Positions 8,557 to 16,151 of a DNA stretch of 64,000 bases are shown here, one piece after another. This DNA is from Nonomuraea turcica (GTDB lineage Bacteria; Actinomycetota; Actinomycetes; Streptosporangiales; Streptosporangiaceae). The notes beneath the pieces are model-generated. The model saw nothing but the letters and a program-made list of their open reading frames with translations, was not told the DNA's origin and did no database searches. The translations under genes and the position numbers were made by a program. The stretch lies in the NCBI RefSeq assembly GCF_030718205.1, contig NZ_JAUZQF010000007.1, positions 310,001-374,000 of the forward strand, in the 5' to 3' direction. Every line of letters begins with the position of its first letter. The first letter of the stretch is position 1.

Positions 8557-9731
8557 TGCCCGCCTCCCAGCATGCCGCCTCCACTGCGCACCGCGCCGCC
8601 GCCGGGGAAGCCGCCGCCGCCGAACTGCCGCTGGATGCCGCCGCCGGTGGTGGTGCCGGTCGAGGCCGCCGGGGGCACGATCTGGTCGCCCTCGGAGACG
8701 CCCGACTTGATCTCCGTCAGCGTCGCGCCCTGCACCCCGACCTCCACGGGGGTCCTGGTCTGCCTGCCGTCCTTGAACAGGGTGACCGTGGTCTGGCCGC
8801 CGCTGGTGGAGACCGCCGTGGACGGGACGGTGACGACGTCGTCCGCCTGGCCGACCACGACCTCGACGGTGGCGGTCTGACCCAGCCGCACCTGTCCCGG
8901 CACCTCCGTGAACGTGACCGTGACCGGGTACTGCACCACGTTGTTGCTGGTGGCGGCTACCGGCTCGATCTGGGTGACCTTGCCGGTGGCGCGCACGCCG
9001 GGCAGCGCGTCGAACGTGATCGAGGCCGTCTGGCCCTGCTTGAGCTTGCCGGCGTCGGATTCGGTGAAGGAGCCGACCAGCTGGAGCTTGCCGATGTCGG
9101 CGAGCTCGATGAATCCGCTGGATCCCGACCCGGAGCCGGTCTGGGCCTGTCCCGTGCTGTGTCCCGAGGTCTGGTCCGAGCTTTGTCCCGAGCTCTGCCC
9201 TGAGCCGCTGGTGCCGCCGACCGAGCCGTTCACCGCCGTGACCGTGCCACCGAACGGTGCCTTCAGCACGGTGCCCGCCACGGTGCGCCGCGCCTCCCGA
9301 TAGTCGTTGCGGGCTTTGATGTAGGCGGAGTAGAGCTGGGCCGTGCCGGTCCCGTCGGCCACGGCGCTGTCGTACGCGGCCTTGGCCGCCGCCAGGCTCT
9401 CCTGGGCGGCGTCGTCGTCCAGCCTGGCCAGGATGTCGCCCTTGCCGACCTTGTCGCCGGCCTTCACGTAGATCTTCTCGACCGTCCCGGACGTCCCGAA
9501 CGAGAGGGCGCGGGACTTGGAGCTCGCGACCGCGCCAGAGGCGGACACGGAGGCCACCACGGAGCCGCGGCTCGCCGTCACCGTGCGCACGGTCGTCTCG
9601 CCCGCCGCCAGTCCCGTACCGAGCTGGCCGTAGGCGAGCACGGCACCGCCCAGCAGGAGGACCGCCAGGGCTCCGTTGGTCATCAGCGCCCGGCGGCTCA
9701 TCCGCGCTCTGCGCCTGTTCGACACCTTCAC
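8553..9731 (-). CDS. Periplasmic adaptor (membrane fusion protein, HlyD/MacA-like)
   Basis: A 392-residue membrane-fusion protein. It has an N-terminal TM anchor (about residues 17-38) and a barrel-sandwich half motif (VEKIYVKAGDKVGKGDILARLDDD). A shortened helical hairpin and a second lipoyl half (GTVLKAPFGGTVTAV) follow, then a Gly/Ser/Gln-rich linker (GQSSGQSSDQTSGHS) and beta-barrel domains. The GTG at 9731 is chosen because AAGGG lies about 9 nt upstream; ATG 9701 is the alternative. It is the first gene of the efflux/TCS operon and is followed by the ATPase with a 4-bp overlap. It should bridge the permease to the cell envelope. Confidence 0.88.
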   Translation of the reverse strand: MKVSNRRRARMSRRALMTNGALAVLLLGGAVLAYGQLGTGLAAGETTVRTVTASRGSVVASVSASGAVASSKSRALSFGTSGTVEKIYVKAGDKVGKGDILARLDDDAAQESLAAAKAAYDSAVADGTGTAQLYSAYIKARNDYREARRTVAGTVLKAPFGGTVTAVNGSVGGTSGSGQSSGQSSDQTSGHSTGQAQTGSGSGSSGFIELADIGKLQLVGSFTESDAGKLKQGQTASITFDALPGVRATGKVTQIEPVAATSNNVVQYPVTVTFTEVPGQVRLGQTATVEVVVGQADDVVTVPSTAVSTSGGQTTVTLFKDGRQTRTPVEVGVQGATLTEIKSGVSEGDQIVPPAASTGTTTGGGIQRQFGGGGFPGGGAVRSGGGMLGGGQ

Positions 9732-9776
9732 AGGCCGTGACCCTTGCACACAACCCTGCGCCGCAGCCGCGAGCAA

Positions 9777-9798
9777 GCTGAACGTTCGCTGACAACGC
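9777..9798 (-). promoter_or_regulatory. 11-bp direct repeats, candidate response-regulator box
   Basis: Two consecutive 11-bp units on the + strand, GCTGAACGTTC and GCTGACAACGC, lie in the 146-bp divergent region between the two adaptor genes. A spacing of exactly 11 bp is typical of OmpR/PhoB-family binding sites. The same core recurs at 11439-11453. The OmpR-type regulator encoded in the minus-strand operon is the natural candidate, so the site could control both divergent transcripts. Confidence 0.5.
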
Positions 9799-9877
9799 CG
9801 GTCCTCGGGCGGGCACACAGGGAACTCTTAGGCTCCTCGCAGCGTGCCGTGAACCTGCTTCGGCAGGATGATCCGCC

Positions 9878-11392
9878 ATGAGACGGACTTTCGCGCTGGG
9901 CGGGCTCGCCCTGGCCGTGCTCGCCGCGGGATCCGGCCTGGCGCTCACGCTGCGCGACGACACCCCGGCCACCATTCAGGTACGGCTCGCCGCCGCCCAG
10001 CGCGGGCAGGTCACGGCCGTGGTGAGCGCCGCCGGCAACACCGTGGACGGCTCCCGCCGCGACCTGGCCTTCGGTTCTTCAGGGACGCTCACCAAGGTGT
10101 ACGTCAAGGCCGGGGCCAAGGTGAAGAAAGGCCAGGTCCTGGCCAGGATCGACGGGCGGGCGGCGCGGGAGGCGTACGAGGCGGCCCAGGCCGACGTGGC
10201 GGCGGCCGAAGAGGCCCTGGAGGAGGCGTCCGCCACGACGGGCACGTCGAACAGCGCGGTGACCTCCTGCGCCCCAAGCGGCGGGGGCGCCCTTGGTCCA
10301 GCGGGCCGTGCCTCCGCAAGCCCGAGTCCGAGTGCGAGCCTCGGCCCGACGGAGAGCTCGACGCCGGACCCGACGGGCAGCCCGCGCCCGTCGGCCACCC
10401 CCACCACGGAGCCGACCGGCCCCGGGCCCGAGCCCCGGCCCACGGTGACGGTCACCGTGACCGCCACCGTCACCGCGACCGTCACCGCCACGCCGAGCGG
10501 CGGCACCCAGCAGCCTGGAGGCGGGCGGCCGTCCTCGGCCGACGGCAGCCCGTCGGCCACGAGCTCCCCCACTGGCTCCCCCACCGGCAAGCCATCCGCG
10601 AGCGGAAAACCCACCGCGAGCGGGAGGCCCACCGCGAGCGGCAAGCCGTCGGCACGACCGAGCACCGGTGCGTCGAGCGGCGCTCGCCCGACGCAGGGCA
10701 CCGGCCCCTGCGGGCCGAACCAGACCGGGGCCAGGGCCGAGTCCGGCGAAGAGCAGGCCGCCGCCAACGTGGACCGCGCCGAGGCCGCGCTCGAGCAGGC
10801 GGCGGACGCCGTACGCGCCACCCGCATCGTGGCCCCGGCCGCGGGAACGGTGCTGTCGGTCGCGGGCGGCGTCGGCGACACGGCGGGCACGGACACCTTC
10901 ATCAGCCTCGGCGACCTGGACGAGCTGCAGGTCCAGGCCATGGTCACCGAATCCGACGTCAACCGGCTCAAGCGAGGCCAAAGAGCTCAGATCACGCTCG
11001 CGACGCGTGGCGGCGAACGCCATGAGGGCACGGTGACGGCCATCGCGCCGACCGCCACCGTGGACGGTCAGCTCGTCCGCTACTCGGTCACCCTCGCCTT
11101 CGACGCGCCGCCGCCCGGCCTCATGCTCGGGCAGACGGCCTCGGTGACCGTCACCACGGACGAGGCCAAGAACACGATCTACGTCCCCGCGGCGGCGGTA
11201 CGCAGCAGGTCCGACGGCACCCAGATGGTCACCGTACGGTCGGGAGGCCGGGACGTGGCGAAGGTGGTGCGGACGGGAGTGCGCGGTGACCAGTACGTCG
11301 AGGTCACCGCGGGCCTGGGCGAGAGCGACCAGGTGGTCATGTCGGGCGGCACGACGGGCGAGTTCCCTGACGGCAACTGGCCCGGCGCATGA
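9878..11392 (+). CDS. Second membrane fusion/adaptor protein with long low-complexity insert
   Basis: A 504-residue HlyD-like adaptor transcribed away from the efflux operon. The N-terminal anchor is at about residues 5-24. The first lipoyl half is GTLTKVYVKAGAKVKKGQVLARIDG (about residues 68-92), followed by the first hairpin helix. About 160 residues rich in Ser, Pro, Thr and Gly then interrupt the hairpin. They include runs of TVTATVTA and KPSASGKPTASG units. After them come the second hairpin helix (EEQAAANVDRAEAALEQAADAV), the second lipoyl half (ATRIVAPAAGTVLSV) and the beta-barrel. The core is intact, so it is probably functional. The insert may span the thick Gram-positive wall; that is inference. 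Confidence 0.85.
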   Translation: MRRTFALGGLALAVLAAGSGLALTLRDDTPATIQVRLAAAQRGQVTAVVSAAGNTVDGSRRDLAFGSSGTLTKVYVKAGAKVKKGQVLARIDGRAAREAYEAAQADVAAAEEALEEASATTGTSNSAVTSCAPSGGGALGPAGRASASPSPSASLGPTESSTPDPTGSPRPSATPTTEPTGPGPEPRPTVTVTVTATVTATVTATPSGGTQQPGGGRPSSADGSPSATSSPTGSPTGKPSASGKPTASGRPTASGKPSARPSTGASSGARPTQGTGPCGPNQTGARAESGEEQAAANVDRAEAALEQAADAVRATRIVAPAAGTVLSVAGGVGDTAGTDTFISLGDLDELQVQAMVTESDVNRLKRGQRAQITLATRGGERHEGTVTAIAPTATVDGQLVRYSVTLAFDAPPPGLMLGQTASVTVTTDEAKNTIYVPAAAVRSRSDGTQMVTVRSGGRDVAKVVRTGVRGDQYVEVTAGLGESDQVVMSGGTTGEFPDGNWPGA

Positions 11393-11424
11393 CCTCCGCC
11401 CTCCGCCACCTGTGTTGAGGGGAT

Positions 11425-11453
11425 CTTCAGCTGGTTCCCAGCGGACGTTCAGC
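11425..11453. promoter_or_regulatory. Three CAGC elements at 11-bp period (response-regulator-like box)
   Basis: CAGC occurs at 11428, 11439 and 11450, exactly 11 bp apart, in the contexts CTTCAGC, TTCCCAGC and GTTCAGC. The reverse complement of 11439-11453 matches 14 of 15 bases with 9777-9791 in the efflux promoter. The site lies between the convergent 3' ends of the second adaptor and phoD, where no promoter is expected. It may be a displaced or decoy site for the same regulator. Confidence 0.4.
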
Positions 11454-13020
11454 CAACCGGGGGCGCCCCCGCCTGGCCGGCCGCCGCCGCCCCCGTCAGG
11501 GCCGGGATGCTGATGCGGTGGGCGGTCTTGGCCTTGGCGCCGCGGCGGGAGATGTAGTCCAGCGTCCGGTAGTCGACGGACAGGTCGTCGCTGGTCAGGC
11601 GGGCCACCAGGTAGCCGCGGCGCTGGTCGATGTAGGAAATGTGGGGATTCTCCTGGAGAGCCTCCGCGATCCACGTCCGGTCCCGGTACCCGTCCCCGTC
11701 GCTCGCGATCGACGACGCCACCAGCTCCCTGGCCACCACCGGCGAGTCCGGGTCGTCGAAGTCGGTCTTGAGCTCGGCCAGGTGGTGCATGTGCGCGTCC
11801 CCCGTCAGGACCACCGGGTTGGGCGTACGGGCCAGCGACCCCAGCAGCCGCGTCCGCTCGGCCGCGTACCCGTCCCACGAGTCCAGGTTGACCTCACGCC
11901 CCGGCCCGACCTTGTAGTCGCGGTGCGTCATCATGATCTGCTGGCCGAGCAGGTTCCAGCGGGTGGTGGAGCCGCGCAGCCCCTCCTCCAGCCACCGCCA
12001 CTGGCCGGCGCCGAGCAGCGTGCGCTGGTCGGCGAGGCGGTCGTCGCACCCGGCCCGTACGCCGTCCAGGCACGCCTGGTCGTCGCGGAACTGCCGGGTG
12101 TCGAGCAGGTGGAAGCGGGCCAGCGTGCCCCAGGAGATGCGCCGGTTCACCTTGAGCACCGCCCCGTTGAGGCTGGCGCGGCGCAGCGGCATGTTCTCGT
12201 AATACGCGCGGAACGCCTCGGCCCGCAAACGGGCGAACCCGGGAGTCTCCCTGCTGGAGACCGGCCCGGCCCAGTTGTTCTCCACCTCGTGGTCGTCGAA
12301 GGCCACCAGCCACGGCGCCGCCGCGTGCGCGGCCTGGAGATCGTGGTCGCTCTTGTACTGGGCGTGCCGGAGCCGGTAGTCGGCGAGCGTCTGGCACTTG
12401 CCGGGCGTGTGGGTGCGTACGCGGCCGGCCAGTGCCGTGTAGCCGCTGGGGCCGTACTCGTACATGTAGTCGCCGAGGAACACCACCAGATCGGGCTCCT
12501 CCTCGGCCAGGCGCCGGTAGGCGGTGTAGTAGCCGTGCTCGTAGTGCGCGCAGGCGGCCACCGCGAAGGTGAGCGGGGTCGTCTCGCCGGTAGGCGTCGT
12601 CCTGGTGCGGCCGGTGGGCGAGATCCGGCCCTCGCTCCTGAACCGGTAGAAGTAGTCGCGCCCCGGCTCCAGGCCCTTCAGCTCGACGTGGACGCTGTGG
12701 GCGTCGCGGGCCCGGGCGGTGGCCGTACCGGACTCGACGATCCTGGAGAAGCGCTCGTCGGCCGAGACCTGCCAGTCCACCTGCACGTCGCGGGCCGGCA
12801 TGCCGCCGCGGCCGTCGCTGCTCAGCGGGTTGACGGCCAGCCGCGTCCACAGGACGAAGCCGTCGGACGAAGGGTCGCCTGAGGCCACGCCGAGCGTGAA
12901 CGGGTCGGTTCTGAGGGTTCTGGAGGAGGACGTGGCGGATGCTGGGGAGATGGGGGCTTGTGAGCTGAGGAGGCCGGCTGTCGCCGCCGCTGTCAGGAAG
13001 GCTCTACGGTCCACGTTCAC
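11449..13020 (-). CDS. phoD: PhoD-type alkaline phosphatase/phosphodiesterase, Tat-exported
   Basis: A 523-residue metallophosphatase of the PhoD family. The N-terminus carries a twin-arginine-like signal (MNVDRRAFLTAAATAGLL) followed by a hydrophobic stretch and AxA sites. The N-terminal Ig-like PhoD domain (FTLGVASGDPSSDGFVLWTRL) comes first. The catalytic domain has the metal ligands of the family: FLGDYMYEYG, FDDHEVENNWAG and VLTGDAHMHHLAEL. It hydrolyses phosphate esters or diesters outside the cell with Ca2+/Fe3+, normally under phosphate starvation. Start GTG at 13020. No Pho box was confirmed upstream. Confidence 0.92.
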   Translation of the reverse strand: MNVDRRAFLTAAATAGLLSSQAPISPASATSSSRTLRTDPFTLGVASGDPSSDGFVLWTRLAVNPLSSDGRGGMPARDVQVDWQVSADERFSRIVESGTATARARDAHSVHVELKGLEPGRDYFYRFRSEGRISPTGRTRTTPTGETTPLTFAVAACAHYEHGYYTAYRRLAEEEPDLVVFLGDYMYEYGPSGYTALAGRVRTHTPGKCQTLADYRLRHAQYKSDHDLQAAHAAAPWLVAFDDHEVENNWAGPVSSRETPGFARLRAEAFRAYYENMPLRRASLNGAVLKVNRRISWGTLARFHLLDTRQFRDDQACLDGVRAGCDDRLADQRTLLGAGQWRWLEEGLRGSTTRWNLLGQQIMMTHRDYKVGPGREVNLDSWDGYAAERTRLLGSLARTPNPVVLTGDAHMHHLAELKTDFDDPDSPVVARELVASSIASDGDGYRDRTWIAEALQENPHISYIDQRRGYLVARLTSDDLSVDYRTLDYISRRGAKAKTAHRISIPALTGAAAAGQAGAPPVG

Positions 13021-13080
13021 AGGTATGTCCGCCTGCGCTGACCCCGCTGTGACAGTGGAGTCAAGGGCGGATGAACAGCA

Positions 13081-13671
13081 TCAGTCGTCCCGTACGTCGG
13101 GCAGCGTTTCGCGCAGGGCCGCAGCATCGGTGAAGTGCACGCCGCGCATGCCCGCGCGTTCGGCGCCCTCGACGTTCTCCTGACGGTCGTCAATGAAGAC
13201 GATCTCTGACGGGGCGGCGCCGAGCGCGCGGGCCATCTCGTCGAAGATCTCCCGATCCGGCTTGACCAGGCCCATCCTGCCGCTGTAGAAGCGGCGGCCG
13301 ATGGCGGCGACCCAGGGCAGCTGGTCCAGCCCGTCGCCCATGCAGACCGGCATGTTCGACAGCAGCGCGACGTCGCACCCCGCCTCGATGAGCTCACCGA
13401 GCAGGGTCACCGTGCCCTCGTTGGGATGGGCCCAGCTGGCCACGTCCATGGCGACCAGGCGGGCGACCTCGGCGTGGGTGGCGCTCCTGCCGAGCACCGC
13501 GGACCAGTAGGCGAGCGGGGGCAGGCCGCGGTCGAAGTCCAGGCGGTGCTCCCAGTAACCCTCCTTGAACACCTCGGGGTCCACGTTCACCGCCCGCGCC
13601 ATGGCCAGGGCGTCGGACTCGGGCTGGGGCAGCGACAGGACGCCGCCGTAGTCGAAGACAATCCACGTCAT
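13081..13671 (-). CDS. HAD-superfamily hydrolase (YihX/epoxide-hydrolase-N-terminal-like)
   Basis: A 196-residue HAD phosphatase. Motif I is VFDYGGVL, with the nucleophile Asp7 and Gly in place of the second Asp, as seen in YihX-like members. Motif II is LLSNMP, the motif III lysine is in LVKPDREIF, and motif IV is FIDDRQENV. A helical cap lies between residues 15 and 90. It probably dephosphorylates a small sugar phosphate or similar metabolite. Its ATG overlaps the stop of the upstream alpha/beta hydrolase by 4 bp, so the two genes form an operon. Confidence 0.87.
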   Translation of the reverse strand: MTWIVFDYGGVLSLPQPESDALAMARAVNVDPEVFKEGYWEHRLDFDRGLPPLAYWSAVLGRSATHAEVARLVAMDVASWAHPNEGTVTLLGELIEAGCDVALLSNMPVCMGDGLDQLPWVAAIGRRFYSGRMGLVKPDREIFDEMARALGAAPSEIVFIDDRQENVEGAERAGMRGVHFTDAAALRETLPDVRDD

Positions 13672-14480
13672 ACCAAGAATGGTCGCAGATGCGGATCAAG
13701 CGCCGGACAGCCCAGATACTTCTCGGCGGTGTGGAAGTCGATCCAGTCGAGATTGACCAGCTCCTCGACGTCCACGCCGGCGAAGCTGCCGCACAGGTCG
13801 GGCGGGATGGCGGCGATGTCGTCCTTGTCGGCGATGTTCACCCAGCGCCGGACCCCGGACGGGCGCTCGCCTTGGCCGTTGATGGGGGCGGGCAGCAGGC
13901 GCTCGAAGACGACGTTGCGCATGCCGAGCGGGCTGCCGAGGGTGATCAGCAGGTCGATTCGCAGGTCGGGGTTGGCCCAGAGGGCCTCGTACGCGACGAC
14001 GCTGCCGAGCGAGTGCGCGATGACCACCTTCGGCCGGTTCCTGCGGATGGTCTCGGCGACGACCTGCCGGCACTTCTCGCGCTTGGCCTGGTCGGTGAGG
14101 TATGCCGCCACCTCCGGCGCGAACAGCTGGGCGAACGCCGCCGACCTGCCGTCGAGCTTGGTGAGCAGCCAGCCGGTGAACGACTTGAGCGCGCCGGTGA
14201 TGTGCTCGCCCACGCCCAGGTTCTTCGCCCATTCCGCGAGGACCTGCTGAGCGGGGGCTTCCATGGCGGCCAGCGAGCGCGGAGCGTCCTTCCCGTCGTG
14301 CAGGTGGTGGGAGAAGTACGCGATCTCGCTGAAGTACGCCCTTGCCTCGCCTCCGAGCGCGGTGTGCAGGTAGCGGTCCCATTTGAGGCGCATGGCCTGC
14401 GCGGCACCGGCCGCGGACCGGCCGGCCTCCACGTAGTAGTTGTACTTGCCGATCCCGTGTACGCCGACGATGACCGCCAT
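13668..14480 (-). CDS. Alpha/beta-hydrolase-fold protein (lipase-like serine hydrolase)
   Basis: A 270-residue cytoplasmic protein. The N-terminal strand VIVGVHGIGKYN supplies an oxyanion-hole-like HG. The nucleophile elbow is AHSLGS, with Ser157. A late DKDD and HTAE region may supply Asp and His. This pattern matches alpha/beta hydrolases annotated as serine peptidase or lipase-like in actinomycetes. The substrate is unknown. A strong AGGAGG precedes ATG 14480, and the gene overlaps the HAD phosphatase by 4 bp. Confidence 0.75.
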   Translation of the reverse strand: MAVIVGVHGIGKYNYYVEAGRSAAGAAQAMRLKWDRYLHTALGGEARAYFSEIAYFSHHLHDGKDAPRSLAAMEAPAQQVLAEWAKNLGVGEHITGALKSFTGWLLTKLDGRSAAFAQLFAPEVAAYLTDQAKREKCRQVVAETIRRNRPKVVIAHSLGSVVAYEALWANPDLRIDLLITLGSPLGMRNVVFERLLPAPINGQGERPSGVRRWVNIADKDDIAAIPPDLCGSFAGVDVEELVNLDWIDFHTAEKYLGCPALDPHLRPFLV

Positions 14481-14541
14481 CCTGCCTCCTCACGCGCGAT
14501 CTTCTGGCGCGATGGTGGCACATGCCGCTTGCATCCGGCCA

Positions 14542-14928
14542 TCACGGGAAGGCCCCCTCCGCCATAGCAGCCGCGGCGATGGGCGTGTCCGCCGCACGCT
14601 GGGCGCGCGCCTGGAGCTCACGCTCGGCGACGCCGAGGCCAGCAGCCTCCGCAGATCGCTCTGGGCGTCGTGTTTGAGGTTGCCGTGCAGCCGCGTCAGA
14701 TCGTTGAGGTATCGCTCATACCGTGCCAACCGCGTGTGCCGCGACCCGTTGAGGGTCGTGGCCACCTTCGACCGCGTCGCCCCGTCCTCGATCAGCGCCG
14801 CCACGTCCAGCCGCCGCTCGATCGCGTCGAGCCTGGCGTGAATGCGCCGCGACCCCGGCGGAGACCACCCCGGTCAGCACGATGATCGCGACCGCGAGCC
14901 ATCGCCCGGCGGGACCGAACGGCGTCAA
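14542..14928 (-). pseudogene. Small membrane/coiled-coil protein split by two compensating frameshifts
   Basis: Three pieces in two frames read as one protein. From TTG 14928 (AGGAGGGG about 6-8 nt upstream) one frame gives TPFGPAGRWLAVAIIVLTG and a TM helix that ends near AAHSR (about 14830). The +1 frame continues with LDAIERRLDVAALIEDG and a basic helical region down to RRLLASA (about 14640). The original frame resumes with ERELQARAQRAADTP and ends at the TGA at 14544-14542. Outside these limits each frame turns into Arg/Gly-rich noise. Two opposite single-base indels would explain it, so this is either a sequencing error pair or a decayed gene. The family is not recognised. Confidence 0.6.
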
Positions 14929-15068
14929 CGTCCGCCCCTCCTGCGCGATGCTCCCTACATATTCGCAGCGGCGGCGACAATGGAAAATGCCGTTGCGTAC
15001 GGCATATGGCGCACAGATACGGTGACACTTACCTACATCAGGCATATTTCTGAACAGGAGCCCCACCC

Positions 15069-15476
15069 ATGTCCCGCCCGCTGGTCGTCAACGACTCGGT
15101 CGTCATCCCCGACGCCGAGCTCGTCTGGCGCTTCTCCCGTTCGTCAGGCCCGGGCGGCCAGGGCGTCAACACCACCGACAGCCGCGTGGAGCTGATCTTC
15201 GACGTCGCCGCGAGCACGGCGCTGCCACCCCCGCTCAAGGCCCGGGCACTCGACCGGCTCGGCTCCGGCACGATCACGATCGCCGCTTCGGAGTACCGTT
15301 CCCAGCTCAGGAACAGAGAAGCCGCCGCGCACCGCCTGGCGCAGCGGCTGCGCGAGGCCATCGCCCCACCGCCCAAGCGCCGCCGCCCGACCAAGCCGAG
15401 CCGGGGCGCCATCGAACGCCGCATCGCCGCCAAGAAGCACCGCGCCGACCTCAAACGCCAGCGCCGCGAACCCTAG
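15069..15476 (+). CDS. arfB: Alternative ribosome-rescue factor ArfB (YaeJ/ICT1-like peptidyl-tRNA hydrolase)
   Basis: A 135-residue release-factor-like hydrolase. The catalytic GGQ (residues 29-31) is in SSGPGGQGVNTTDSRVEL, the RF-1 domain signature. The protein lacks codon-recognition domains. The C-terminal tail from about residue 100 is very basic (KRRRPTKPS...KKHRADLKRQRREP), as needed to enter the empty mRNA channel. It frees ribosomes stalled on non-stop mRNA by hydrolysing peptidyl-tRNA. ATG 15069 has CAGGAG upstream. Confidence 0.95.
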   Translation: MSRPLVVNDSVVIPDAELVWRFSRSSGPGGQGVNTTDSRVELIFDVAASTALPPPLKARALDRLGSGTITIAASEYRSQLRNREAAAHRLAQRLREAIAPPPKRRRPTKPSRGAIERRIAAKKHRADLKRQRREP

Positions 15477-15494
15477 GCGCAGGACGGGCCCGGC

Positions 15495-16028
15495 TCAGAG
15501 CAGGAGCGCGGGCTCCATCACCTCGGCCGGGCACAACTGGGCGATCACGGCGCGGACCTGGCGGCGCAGGGCGGGATCGGCGAGATAACCGTCCTCGTCG
15601 AAGTGCGGGCAGGCAGGCGAGATCACCAGCTCGGCGCCCATCACGACGGCCCCGGCCGCCTGGAGCCGCTTGTACAACTCCGCCTGCGCCCACATGGCCC
15701 CGCAGGCTCGCGCGCTCGCGCTCATCACCGCCACATGCTTGCCGGTCAGCGCGTCACCGGCGGACATCCAGTCGAGGGTGTGGATCAGCTCGCCAGGCAA
15801 CAGGCTGTGCTCGGGTGCGGTCATGAGCACCGCGTCCGACGCGGCGAGGAGCCCCAGGAGCTTTCGGACGGGCGCCGGCACCGGCCCGGCCGCGTACGGT
15901 GGCATCTCGCCCAGTCCCGGCCACACCTGGAACCCGACGCCCTCAGGCAGCTCACCGCCCGCCGCTTCCAGCAATCTGTTGATAAAAGACCCCTCGTGGA
16001 GGCCGGCGGCGATCCCGATGATTTTCAC
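15495..16028 (-). CDS. NADPH-dependent FMN reductase-like flavoprotein
   Basis: A 177-residue flavodoxin-like protein. It begins KIIGIAAGLHEGSFINRLLEAA, the phosphate-binding loop of the FMN_red family. It continues with APEHSLLPGELIHTLDWMS, which matches the PEYNxxxPxxLKxAxDW signature, and then SASARACG. It probably reduces FMN or a quinone with NAD(P)H in the cytosol. The GTG at 16028 has GGGAG about 7 nt upstream; longer frames are non-coding. Confidence 0.83.
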   Translation of the reverse strand: MKIIGIAAGLHEGSFINRLLEAAGGELPEGVGFQVWPGLGEMPPYAAGPVPAPVRKLLGLLAASDAVLMTAPEHSLLPGELIHTLDWMSAGDALTGKHVAVMSASARACGAMWAQAELYKRLQAAGAVVMGAELVISPACPHFDEDGYLADPALRRQVRAVIAQLCPAEVMEPALLL

Positions 16029-16151
16029 CCTCTGCTCCCAAGGGGTTCCGGTGTTACCGGGAAACCTGCCCGATGCCGTGGATGTCCAAGACCATCTCCG
16101 GGTCAAGAACGGTACGGCTGGCGCGCCGCGGCGGCGTGGGAGCCTGCGTTC

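Noticed and set aside
10441..10490. Short tandem repeats of ACCGTCACCG type
   Set aside because: They are coding low-complexity sequence for a Thr/Val/Ala run in the adaptor insert, not a regulatory or CRISPR repeat.
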